From contig NC_068557.1 of the NCBI RefSeq assembly GCF_022201045.2, positions 20,499,501-20,563,500 of the forward strand: DNA of 64,000 nt, in the 5' to 3' direction. Shown here one piece after another: positions 11,799 to 22,882 of this stretch (within the stretch, counting starts at the first letter, position 1; each line of letters opens with the position of its first letter). Both the position numbers and the translations under genes were made by a program. The DNA is from Citrus sinensis (taxonomy: Eukaryota; Streptophyta; Magnoliopsida; Sapindales; Rutaceae). Below the pieces are notes generated by a model, which was not told where the DNA came from, searched no databases, and saw only the letters and a list, made by a program, of their open reading frames with translations.

Positions 11799-13389
11799 AT
11801 GGCGAAATCGAATATCCTGGCTTTGTTCCTATCATTACTGATGTTATCGGCTGCTGCAGCTTTGGACGTCGATGTGACAAAACACGGTGCAAAGCAAAAT
11901 GCAGATATAAGCCAGGTAATAACTGAGCCTTAATTTGATGATTTGTGAGATTGAATATCCCCACTAGCTATGATTTTTTGATTTTTTTTTCTTTTTTAAA
12001 ATTTAGCATTTATAAATAATGTTCTAGTCATCTTAATCAAATAATGTTTGTTGCTTCTTGTCTTAATTAGGCTTTAAGGGATGCTTGGAAAGAAGCCTGT
12101 GCAGCAACAACACCAAGCAAAGTGTTGATCCCGCAAGGGACGTATCAATTAAGTCCAGTGACCATGGAAGGCCCATGCAAGGCTGCTATTGAGCTTCAGG
12201 TTAAAGGCACCCTTAAAGCCCTAACAGATCCTGCAAATGTCAAGGACGCTGGCAGTTGGGTTTCATTCAATAAAATCGAACATCTGACGGTATCCGGCGG
12301 TGGAACTTTTGATGGCCAAGGAGCCGTCGCTCCTTCTGAATGTGAAAAGGATGATTATTGCAAGAAACGTCCCATTGTAAGTGTGTGTTTTCAATCCTGA
12401 CAGGCTCAGCTTTATTTCTTTTACATTTATGTGCGTGTAGCATTTTAATTCACCATAGCTAGCTAACCAGAATGTACGTAATTAACTTTGTCAGAATTTG
12501 AGTTTCAACGCCATCACAAACTCGGTGGTACAAGACGTGACTTCACTGAACAGCAAACAGTTTCATATTAACGTAATTGGCGCCAAGAACTTCACCTTCC
12601 AGAGAGTTACCGTGACAGCACCTGAGGAGAGTCTGAACACGGATGGAATTCACGTCGGACGATCCAGTGGAGTGACGATTACGGATTCGAAAATCGGAAC
12701 AGGGGACGATTGTATCTCGATTGGCGACGGCACCCAGCAAATGGAAATCAACAAGATTGATTGCGGACCCGGTCATGGAATCAGTGTAGGAAGTCTAGGA
12801 AAGTACCAAAATGAACAGCCTGTAGTTGGAATCAGGGTCAGGGAATGCAACATTAGCAACACCTCGAATGGCGTGAGAATCAAAACCTGGCCAGCTTCAT
12901 ATCCAGGCACTGCATCTGACTTGCATTTCGAAGACATTAAAATGAATAATGTCAGTAATCCTATCCTCTTGGATCAAGTGTACTGCCCCCACAATCAGTG
13001 CAATGCCAAGGTACATACGTAATACCTATTATGTACATGTTCTTTAATTAATCAGTTAATTAATTAAATTTAATGAGATTATTATTAATTATTTTCTTCA
13101 GGTCCCATCGCGTGTTAAGCTGGACAGGGTAAGCTTCAAGAACATACGAGGCACCTCAGCGACGGCGGTGGCTATAAAGCTGGCTTGTAGCGGTGGCGTG
13201 CCATGCGAGGGCGTGGAGCTTGCTGACATTAGTCTTACATATACAGGACCCGAAGGACCTATTAAATCCGAATGCACAAATATTCAACCCAAGACTTCTG
13301 GCAAAATGAACCCGCCTCCCTGCATCGCCAGCGCCACTCCCTCTGGCTCCGCCATCCCTGGTCGCCGCCGTCTTTCTTTTAATTTCTGA
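11799..13389 (+). CDS. Polygalacturonase (GH28), likely secreted exopolygalacturonase, 4 exons, intact
   Basis: Exons are 11799-11915, 12071-12376, 12495-13010 and 13102-13389, all with GT-AG introns and joining in frame to give 408 residues, normal for a plant GH28 enzyme. It should hydrolyse polygalacturonan in the cell wall. Residues 1-20 are a signal peptide (hydrophobic LALFLSLLMLSAAAA). Catalytic blocks are intact: NTDG with Asp191, GDDC with Asp212-213, GHGIS with His235, and RIKT with Arg269 and Lys271. The ATG is the first in frame after a TATA box and precedes the signal peptide. The short C-terminus and the motif spacing resemble plant exopolygalacturonases of the pollen/fruit type. 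A broken paralogue lies 3.5 kb downstream in opposite orientation with the same exon 3 length (516 bp). Confidence 0.93.
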
Positions 13390-15393
13390 TGCTGCAAGAA
13401 GGAGCAATATTCTTCTACGACCCCTTCATGTCTGGGTGCATGATGAGTGGTGGTGCGTGAAGTTTTTAATTTGCACTAGATCTAGTTTAACTGTTTAAGT
13501 TGATGACGGTTTCTCGCAATTTTATTTCAGAATAAGCTTGAATTAATTTTTCCAAGGGAATAGACATATTGTTTTATTTATTTCCTTTTATTCTTTAAAA
13601 TTTTTCAATTTATTTATTTCTCGAACATTTTATATATCCGTTAAGACTTTTGCATTTTTACAATTCAACATATTATTAGGGTCTTTAGTGATAAAAATGA
13701 ATTTTGAAAGAAATGAAAGTACCATTTACCCGATATTAATTCTCAATCCTACTTCAAAATCATTTAAATTTTTTTTACAAAAATTATTTTTCTAATATTG
13801 ATTAGGATAGCTGAGTATTTGTTGAGAATACACCTAATATATTTTAGTATCTTCACACTTCTCATTGCACATGATTTCATCACTCATCCTCAGAGCAGAG
13901 TACATATATATATATATGATAAATATTTGTATGAATGTGGTTCATGTAAAGGAGTAAATATATAATAATTATCTAGAGAGGGCATCCTCATTTTAACAAA
14001 GTGAAAATGTCACTCATAAATTTAAAAAAAAAAAAACCCAGATTTTAATACACTAACAAGAACTCAAGTAGGGACTCAAATTTAAGGATCTCTAGCATTA
14101 TTGCTATAGGTTAAGTAAAAGACTTCCTTATTATAAAATTACTCCTAACGACAATAATTTCAATTTATTTAATAAATATATAATTGAAATATTTTATAAA
14201 ATGATTCTCCAACTCTAACTAAAAACAAAAAACAAATTGAATTGGGGACATAGGTGAAAATTTAAAAAATATATTCTTTTATGAAAAATTAAGGGGTATA
14301 AGCTAAATTTTCTTAAGGCGTTTGCAACCAAATTATTAAATATCTCACCCTTGAAGAAGTAATAGGTTAAAAAAATTAAATTCTTGGAATTAAATACAAT
14401 TATTATTGTTAATTTACACAATTATAATTTAGGGTAACAAAATCCAAGTTATTGAATTTGAAGAAAGATTAAGAAAAAGAAGAAAAAAGATTACTTCAGC
14501 AATAATTTGTTCTCTAATTTGCATTAAGTTTGAAAACAGAAAAAATAAATAAATAAAGGGTCCAGTTATGTTGCAATTGGTCTAAGGTAGAACATGTCTT
14601 CAAAACTACACGATCAAAGTTATAACGTATTTTTTATTATTTATCACTTTGCGTGTGTGACCGTGATTTTTGTTCTACCTTAGAGCAGCTTCGAGATAGT
14701 CATTGCCCATAATTAAATCTTTGGCCAATATTGTGTAACATATCATTAATAGTTTCTGACATAAATTACATGTCGTACATGTTTATGATATATGTATGAA
14801 TAATTGTTATATATTTAGATAAAATGTGACATGTCATACAAATTTAATTCCAAAGTAAAATTTATATGTCGTGTCTTTTTTCCCCCTCTCTCTTTCATAA
14901 GGTCTGTCATGTCATTTTAAGATAATTATATAGATGAAATCGCGTACAGTTACAGAAGTGGTATGACATAAACTTTACTCCCTCCAGATAAAATTTGTAT
15001 GTGTTGTTTATAAATTCATTATAGAGATGACAAATTGAAATTTTTTTATGGATATTGTATGACTAGTCGTTTAATTTAATTAATTATTAAAATCAATTTT
15101 CATTTAATTAAATACTAATTTAAGTTTAATTATTATTTACTTATAAAAAATTTATTTGTATGGTATTATTTAATATTCAGATTATTAGCTAGATAATAAA
15201 GTAATCAAATATCTAAATTTTAATTTAAAATAATGAAATCATAAGTATATGTGTTCGGGGGGAAAATAGATGAAAATGTATGGATGCAACCTATCATTAC
15301 GAACAAGGAGCGGTTGAGTATTAGGGGGAGCTCGGTTACCCCAATTATGCCAAGGATAAGTGAAATATTATAAGAAATACAGAACAGTAATAT
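13390..15393. other. Intergenic, AT-rich; holds one small inverted-repeat element
   Basis: About 2 kb of AT-rich DNA downstream of the polygalacturonase gene. Apart from the inverted-repeat element at 14581-14684 and an AT dinucleotide stretch near 13905-13918 I see no gene or RNA. Confidence 0.6.
14581..14684. mobile_element. Tiny MITE-like inverted-repeat element
   Basis: TCTAAGGTAGAACA at 14581-14594 is the perfect inverse of TGTTCTACCTTAGA at 14671-14684. The inner flanks also partly match as inverted sequence (ACACGATCAAAGTTATAA against the inverse of the right inner arm), so the whole 104 bp could fold as an imperfect hairpin. If TA is counted as the target duplication the element has AGGTAGAACA ends, as in small Tc1/mariner-type MITEs. 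No coding capacity. Assignment to a family is uncertain. Confidence 0.5.
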
Positions 15394-15409
15394 AAAGTCT
15401 TGGTTATAA

Positions 15410-16069
15410 AACCATGACCAGAGGAGCAGTCAAAACATCACTTTAGATATTATGACCAGAGCTGAAAATGCCCATAAAACCATGATGGCCTTGATCAAGC
15501 CTGGAGCTTCAAAGATGGTTAAATACTTTGGGTGGAAACCTCCTCCTGAAAATGTCTTCAAATTGAATACTGATGGGGCCTGCAAGAAGATGAACATGGC
15601 AGCTGCAGGGGGCTTGATAAGAAATGCAAATGGGAACTGGATTGCTGGATTCTGTGCGAACATTGGAATTAGTTCGGTTACAAATGCTGAGCTTTGGGGT
15701 CTATTCTATGGTCTTGACCTGGCTTGGAAGATGGGAATTCGGTCTTTGTTGGTTGAAGTTGACAGCAAGTGCATCACTGAGCTTCTTGCAGACACGAACA
15801 ATAACCCAAGCAAATTTTCTTCTGTGATTCAAAGTATCCGAAGGCTCATAAATAGAGAATGGCATGTGTGCATTAGCCACATTTACCGCGAAGCAAACTT
15901 TGCAGCGGATTTTCTTGCAAATTTCGCAATGAGGCAACCTCTTGGTTTTCATGTCCTCCACAACCCTCCTAATGGTATTGTTAATTGTTTAACTTATGAC
16001 ATGTACGGGAATGCTTTCCCACGTTTTGTTTCGGTTTAGCCTTGTTTGGCTCCCTTTTATATATAAAAA
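15410..16069 (+). mobile_element. 5'-truncated LINE insertion (660 bp) with RNase H end
   Basis: The insert is bounded by a perfect 16-bp direct repeat, AAAGTCTTGGTTATAA, at 15394-15409 and 16070-16085. It ends in a short A run. Long target duplication, 3' A tail and 5' truncation are the marks of target-primed reverse transcription by a non-LTR element. The content is the C-terminal RNase H region found at the end of ORF2 in many plant LINEs. The perfect duplication suggests a fairly recent insertion. Confidence 0.88.
15452..16039 (+). CDS. LINE-derived RNase H domain, open frame of 195 codons
   Basis: The frame is open from the 5' truncation point of the LINE to its stop codon; the first ATG gives 195 residues. 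It shows the RNase HI-type acidic residues: Asp in LNTDGAC, Glu in NAELWGL, Asp in VEVDSK and Asp in NFAADFLAN. The domain belongs to the plant 'putative ribonuclease H' family found in LINE ORF2 proteins. The reverse transcriptase and endonuclease are absent, so it cannot move by itself. No promoter of its own was recognised. It is most likely an inert insertion that has not yet decayed; expression is unknown. Confidence 0.75.
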   Translation: MTRAENAHKTMMALIKPGASKMVKYFGWKPPPENVFKLNTDGACKKMNMAAAGGLIRNANGNWIAGFCANIGISSVTNAELWGLFYGLDLAWKMGIRSLLVEVDSKCITELLADTNNNPSKFSSVIQSIRRLINREWHVCISHIYREANFAADFLANFAMRQPLGFHVLHNPPNGIVNCLTYDMYGNAFPRFVSV

Positions 16070-16085
16070 AAAGTCTTGGTTATAA

Positions 16086-16899
16086 GTGCAATGTAAAAAG
16101 AAAATTAGATTATTCAGGATCACGTGAGAGGTTGTTATCACCTAAAGAGAATATTGTCTCTCTAGCTAAAAATGGGGAACTAATGAGTAAACAGACTGCC
16201 AAAAGGTTTGGAGGCAATAAAGGTCTACCATGTCAACAACTATAGGGCTGCTCTCACAGAGCTGCCGGGTTCTCTTACAAATTACATTAATAATGAGCAA
16301 AATTATTCTTCAAGTATGCTCCCTCCCAGGGTTTAAATGTTTGTAAGTATAAAAGGACAAGAACATCCTTGGCTAGAGAGGAAAAGTGCCATAAAAAACA
16401 ACATTAGGTGGCATGGTGATCATAGGAATACCCCAAGCGCACTGCGTATATAGAAAATCATGTTTTCTCTCTAACTAAGCAACAATCATACACTAGAAAA
16501 GGTGGGGGCTAAGGCTCGTCTTCAACCTTGAGCTCACTTCATTATTGATGGTTGGCTAATTAACACGAAGGCGTAGTTAACAGAAATGGCGTCGCACTAG
16601 CCAAGAATGTGGTATTAACAAAATGGACTAGACTAGTTACAGCTTCAATGAAGTGCCGTAGCAGAGACATTGATATCACATTCTAGATATTTTCAAATAA
16701 AGAACTATGTCTCTGTTGTTTCTTGTTTCTGTAACAATACATTGACTCTGCATAAAAAAAAATACAGAATCAAATACACAATTCACCAATCACCATCACT
16801 CATTATGCAAGTATGCACGAAGGGACGCTTGGACAGTTTTTTTCTAGCATGAATATGAATAATATCTTGGACTACTACTTGGTCAGCATCTGAGGAAGC
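16086..16899. other. Intergenic, no gene seen
   Basis: About 0.8 kb between the LINE insertion and the broken polygalacturonase. It has a more balanced base composition than the other spacers, and may include old repeat remnants, but I recognise no coding sequence, RNA or terminal repeats. Confidence 0.5.
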
Positions 16900-18460
16900 T
16901 CATGTATTCTTGAAGCAAGCACGCGGAACCACTCTGCCGGAAACTACAGGCCTGACGTTGGTACATTCTGAGAAGGCAGTGCCTTGTGGGGTATATGTCA
17001 AGTGAATGTTACCAATATGTACGTTCCTGCATTGTATGCCTGCACTACAAGCAAGCTTCACCTGCTAGATGAGTCACCGATGTTCCACTAATGTTGTTGA
17101 AGTTCACGTTGCTGATCCTAACACGAGAGGGTGCCTAGATACAGGATAGAATTTATCAATTCAATAACTTAATATGATTTTTCTCTTAATGCAATTTTAA
17201 TCAAGGAGTTATTTAAGTATCTTAGCTTTGCATTCACCATAAGGGCAGTATTTTTGGTCTATTAGAATAGGATTGCTAACATTGTCCATGATGATGTCCT
17301 CAAAAGTCATTTCTGACGCAACACCACTAGGCGAATCTGGCCAAGTCTTGACTCTAACACCATTCATTGTGTTTTTGAGAGTGCAATTTCTCACTGTAAC
17401 TCCATTAACGGGTTGCTCATCATGGTATCTCCCAAGGGTATCAACACTGATGCCATGGCCAGGGCCACAGGTCACTTTTTCAATGCTTATTTGTTGGCTT
17501 CCATCGCCAAGTGAAACACAATCATCCCCAGTTTTAATGTCTGCATCAGTGATGTGGACCCCGTTTGATCGACCAATGTGGATCCCAGCAGTGTTTAGGC
17601 TGTTTGCTGGTGCATTGATGCTAATATGCTGAAGGCTCAAGTTCTTGCAATTCAAAATGTTAATGTGAAACAGCTTGCTGTTAAGTGAAGTTACGTCTTG
17701 CATCTTCGAATTGGTGACTGAAGAAAATCTCAAGTTCTGTTTTCAAATAAAAAAACCATAGTCATAACTCATTGCATTAGCATTAACATGAGTTAAAAAA
17801 AAAAAAAATCCGGAAGCAATGTGTGTGATAGTGGCAAATACTTACTATTGGTAAAGAACTGCATTTTCCAGTTTTCCGGCAATCATTTTTAGCCCAAGCA
17901 GCTGATCCTTGACCGTCAAATGTTCCTCCTCCAGAGACTTGTAACCCATCAATGTCCTGGAAAACGATCCATCCGTCCTGTGAACTGAGCCTTTCTAATT
18001 CTACTGGGGCCTTCAGTTTTCCTTCAATATGAAGAGTTATAGGAGATTTGCAGGGTCCTTTGAACGTTACTGAACCAACCATGTAGTTTCCTTTCGAAAT
18101 TACAACAGTGCTCAGATTTTCAGATGTGCATGCCTCTTTCCAGGCACTTGCAATAGCCTAAAGAAAGAAAAACAATCGGACAAACCAAGAAAACTTATTT
18201 GAAATTACTCAGAATTATAGAAATGTTTACACCTTACTATCATCTGAGTTGCCATCGGCCTTTGCTCCATACTTAAAACATAAAAAACTGCACCTTGTGA
18301 TCGCGCGGCATCTGGTTCAGGTTGTCTGACAACAGTTAAAACCTTTTGAGGCCTCTGCTTCTGAGGCCTGTGCTTCAGGTTTTTGGAAATCCAAATTTGC
18401 TCCTTGTGACTCTATGACTAATGTCAGCCAGCACAAAAGCAATGCACCCACTACTTTCAT
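16900..18460 (-). pseudogene. Polygalacturonase (GH28) pseudogene, 4 exon-like blocks
   Basis: The layout follows the live copy: exon 1 18233-18460, exon 2 17846-18157, exon 3 17221-17736, exon 4 16900-17134. Several lesions are visible. Exon 1 has an in-frame TGA (about 18317-18319) within about 109 extra bases lying between two copies of TCACAAGG (18402-18409 and 18293-18300). In exon 3 the catalytic NTDG is NTAG (Asp to Ala). The donor after exon 3 reads AT instead of GT. Exon 4 needs a frame change near the HLAGEAC segment to reach the conserved C-terminus ending RACFKNT. The catalytic change alone should abolish activity. The signal peptide (MKVVGALLLCWLTLVIESQG) is still readable. Confidence 0.88.
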
Positions 18461-19311
18461 CTTGGAAACTCTTTTTAATCCGTTCGTTTTTTTTTTTTTT
18501 TTTTTCAAATAAGGCCTTTTGAGCTTGGATTATCTTTTTTATTAAGACGAGATAATCTCTCAAAAAATGTTCATTTATAGTGAGATTAAGGGAACTTTAC
18601 ACTACAAACCTCCACCTAATTTTAGGTGGCTCAGGGTCAAATATTTGAAGAACCAAAAATGTTGACGGGAGATTCAGCTTTCCTGGAGGACATTAAACTC
18701 TAATTAGGGTAAATAATAATAAATACTAAACGTATTTGCTCACTGAGCAATTTTAGCTCGAACGCTCCATTCATTCACCTGGACGTGCAAGCTATTTAAA
18801 AGTAAACATTTCAGTCGTTCAGTGAAAGCTTTTTAGACGACTCCACAAAATATGAAAAATTCGAATTAATGCTGGTTTCAAATCAATGCTATATCAGAAA
18901 ATATCATGTGAACAAAAGGACCCAAACCATGTGAACAAAAGAATCCAAATTTCAGACCGTGTGAACCTACAAAAGAAATGCTTCAACAATCACAGAAAAG
19001 GAAAAATGAAAAGGGATATCTTGTTGTTCCGAAATATAAATAAATTTAAATTATGCCGCAATCAAACTTTGACTTGATATAAGCAATTTCTGTTACAACC
19101 TCGACAGACATTTTCTTTGATAAACAGATATTTATTTGCTTATTAGGAAAAATAGAAACTAAAATTATTGTACACAGGCTACAACCATAAATTAGAAATA
19201 TTTAGTTTCTCAAGTAGATAAATTTACGAGTAAAAAAATGTCGCTATCTAATGAAAATCGTATGTATTCAAATCCCTGTAAAAATATCATGTCTAAGAAT
19301 TTCAAAGAACT
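18461..19311. other. Intergenic, no gene seen
   Basis: AT-rich spacer between the starts of the broken polygalacturonase (left) and the 3' end of the ThrRS gene (right). It has a poly-T run near 18486-18505. No other feature was recognised. Confidence 0.55.
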
Positions 19312-22300
19312 TTACATTGTAGTTCTGTTTTCAGTGGCAGACTTGATTCTGCTGATAAAATCATCAACTTTCATGGTCCCAAGCTCTCCACCAAACCTAG
19401 ATCTGACTGTAACAGTTTGTGCATCAACTTCCTTAGCTCCAACGACTGCCATTAATGGAATTTTCTGTTTCTCTGCATTTCTAATGAGCTTAGGCAGGCG
19501 CTCACCATGGCAAATTTCAGCTCGTATACCATTAGTTTTCAGTTTTTTTATCACCTCATTACAGTACTCAAGCTGGATAAATGCATCCAATTAGTTATTT
19601 TATAGCAAAGATTATATAAATCTTAAGTCACTTGCAAAACCGTAAATAGATTCATAACAATGGAAATCTGAGGTTCATAACAGAAGTAGCCATGTATACC
19701 TGTGTGTCTGTAACTGGTAAAACACGAGCTTGGATTGGAGAAAGCCACAAAGGAAAATCCCCAGCATAATGCTCTATTAGAACTCCAAAGAAACGTTCCA
19801 AGGATCCAAGCACTGCTCTGTGGATCATGATGGGACGCTTCTTTTCTGAGTTTGAGTCAACATACACAATGTCAAATCGCTGTGGTAAATTGAAATCAAC
19901 CTGCTTACATTGAGAAATAAAATGTCACTCAATCAAACAGTTTTGCCATGGAAATAAATGAATGAAATCAATATGCCTTGATATGAATGAATGAAATCGA
20001 TATGAATTGATATGAAGTTTTTTCAGAATCACTACAGCATAGAGAGAGAGAGAGAGAGAGAGAGACGAGGGCTTGTTACGAATGTAAGGAAACAGGACAT
20101 GAGCTATAATGCAAATATTATAGCAGACATATTCTTACTTACCCAGTGAGAATCCATGTCAAAATTAGATATGGTATTTAAAGATATTAGGACTTGCCTG
20201 TATGGTTGAGCACTGCCACTTCCTTCCAAGAGCATCCTCAATCTTAAGATCAATCTTTGGACCATAAAACGCACCACCACCTTCATCAATTTGGTAATCC
20301 CATCCCTTATCATCCAAAGCGTCTCTAAGGGCAGATGTTGCCTTCTCCCATATATCATTACCTCCAACAGCTTTCTCTGGTTTAGTTGAGAGGTTCACTT
20401 CATATTTGTTGAAACCAAATTGTAGTAATATCTCTTCTGTAAGATCTAAAACAGCCCTAATTTCATCTTTTATTTGATCCTCTAAACAAAATATGTGAGC
20501 ATCATCCTGCAAGAGCAAAAAGGGTGAATTTCATTCTGCTTACCTTGATTCAAGAACTATAAATATAGTGAACAATATACTAAAACATGTAGAATCATAT
20601 ACACACAAAGCTACCCTTAGTGTCAGACAAATGATGCAAAATTATAAGGCAAACCATTTCTACCTTGTCTCATAGCTAAGAATGTGTATAAACTTACCTG
20701 GGTGAAACCTCTTACACGGAAAAGGCCATGTAAGCTTCCAGACAACTCGTATCTATATACTGTTCCCAGCTCAGCAACCCGGATTGGAAAATCACGATAT
20801 GACTGAAGCTTCCTCTGGTAAACCAAAATATGGTAAGGGCAATTCATGGGACGGAGCTGATAAAGTTCGTCTTCAATGTTCATCTGATCATACATATTCT
20901 CTCTGTAGAAGTCCAGATGACCACTAATCTTCCAGAGGTCCGCCTTGGCCACATGGGGAGTATATAGCAAATCATAACCATGTTCTATATGTGATTTCTT
21001 CCAAAAATCCTCAATGATGTGCCGAACAATTGAACCCTTTGGATGCCAAAATACTAAACCTCCACCAGCTTCATCCTTCACAAAATCATATCCGTTATAT
21101 ACAGTTATAGTATGCAATATAGCAATTATCAGTTTTGAAAGAAAGCAACCTGTATTGAAAATAAATCAAGATCTTGGCCAAGGCGCCTGTGATCCCTGCG
21201 TTTGGCCTCTTCTTTAAAGTGAAGGTAAGCTTTTAACTGTTCTTCATTCTCCCATGCTGTTCCGTAGATCCTCTGCAGCATTGGTTTTTTCTCATCTCCT
21301 CTCCAGTATGCCCCCGCAACAGACTCAAGTTCAACAGCTTTCTTGTTTATTTTACCAGTAGTTTCGACATGAGGTCCAGCACAAAGGTCCCACCATTCCT
21401 CACCTTAGGAGAACAAACAAAATTAAAATTTTTGTAAATTTGAATTCCCCTCAAAATCATTCCACTTTATTACCCTGGTCACCTAGGATGGAACACTATA
21501 TAAACAATAAAAGAGAATCAGCCTGTAGCAGCATTGTTAGAACGACTTTAAACTAGCACAAATATTAACGACTAAGCAAATATGAAACCATAAATCAATA
21601 TCTATAATCACAACCTAGACTTTACAATGTAGTTCGCATAGAAAAAATTCCAAAATGCAGAACCAAATCACAGAAGAATCTAACAGCTATATTAATGATG
21701 GTAATAACAAAATAGAGTAATAAATCTAATAATAGAGCTAGAAAATACCAATATGATAGATAGTGATAGGATCCTCTATGATACTTTCCAAAATCTCCAT
21801 TTTGTAAGGTTCTTTAATAGCCATTATCCTGCTTTTAGCTTCATCTCTGGAGACTTCTTCTCTCACAAGTGGTAAATTTCGACCAATGATGCGATCCTAC
21901 AGATGATGTAAGAAATAAATTCTGTACCCTGAAATCATAGGCCAATAAGCATTTTCCCAATCTCATGACCTTCCCCTACACTCGAAATCTACAACAACAT
22001 TACTACTGAAGGACCAAGTGTACTCACCATCTCTTTCTTGATCCTCTTCAGATCCTTATCAGTCAAAGGCTCCATATCAAAATCATAGTAGAACCCATTT
22101 TCTATCCAAGGCCCTATTGTCACTTTTGCATCTGGGTATAGCTTTTGAACAGCCATGGCCATCACATGAGCACACTAGACCAGAAACAACATCACTTAGC
22201 CAGAAAAAAAGCAAAATTGAGTACATAAAAATTTTTCAGTTCATACACCAAAAGAAGCTCCTCAAAGTAATTTAAAGAATTCAATGAAATGATAAAAAAT

Positions 22301-22882
22301 TAAATTGCAAGACTAATAAGAGCATTTATGTAGCTTCCCTGCGGCTTAATTTTGAAACACAGCAGATAAAGTAATACCTGAACACTCATTTTACTTGATA
22401 GCTAATGCTTATTAAACAGAAACAGCTAAACCCAACAGCTAATGATTTCATTTTACACCAGCTATGGATTAAAAGTAACAACAATTCAACCCCAACAACC
22501 AAGCTACAGGATCATATACGATATTAAAATTTCAAATTAAATCTCCTTTTTCTTCACAAATACCAAAACTCACCGTGTGGCGAATTCTCAAGAGCTGCTC
22601 ATTGGACTCATTAGTGGGAAGCACGACTTTTTCAGTCTCAGAAGTCATCTGGGCCTGCTCCACCTTGCCGTTTTGAGTCACGGATGGTGTCTCAGCTGGC
22701 TCAGTGGCCACTGAAGTAGCAGAGACCACCGCCCCATATCTTTGCCTGAACTGGGCTGAGCTCGAAACGAATTGCTTTACAGGCAAGTGAAAAAAGAGTG
22801 AGGATGGTGACGGAGGCTTGGAGATGAAGAAAGAAGATGACAAGAGAGAAGCTGTGGCCATTCTCTGGACAATGAACCACAT
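19312..22882 (-). CDS. Threonyl-tRNA synthetase, chloroplast/mitochondrial type, 8 exons
   Basis: Exons (minus strand) are 22574-22882, 22028-22174, 21749-21896, 21150-21403, 20698-21075, 20198-20506, 19700-19900 and 19312-19572. They join in frame to 668 residues. The enzyme charges tRNA-Thr. The N-terminal 70 or so residues are Ser/Thr/Ala-rich without acidic residues, an organellar transit peptide; a second ATG at 22861 (MATASLL) is an equally good start. An editing-domain part ([26 protein letters not shown]) is followed by the class II catalytic core with [14 protein letters not shown] and [18 protein letters not shown], then the anticodon-binding domain ([15 protein letters not shown]). 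The intron after exon 6 starts with GC, not GT (CAG/GCAAGT). Close to Arabidopsis EMB2761 by family knowledge. Confidence 0.95.
20041..20065. repeat. (AG)12 microsatellite in a ThrRS intron
   Basis: An uninterrupted AG repeat of 25 bp lies in the intron between exons 6 and 7 of the ThrRS gene. It is a simple-sequence tract likely to vary in length between individuals. Confidence 0.97.

Noticed and set aside
18233-18460. Rescue of the polygalacturonase pseudogene by an unusual intron in exon 1
   Set aside because: The only GT donor before the stop (after SEAEASK) does not give the right phase with any of the acceptors before KYGAKADG, and other lesions in exons 3 and 4 remain.
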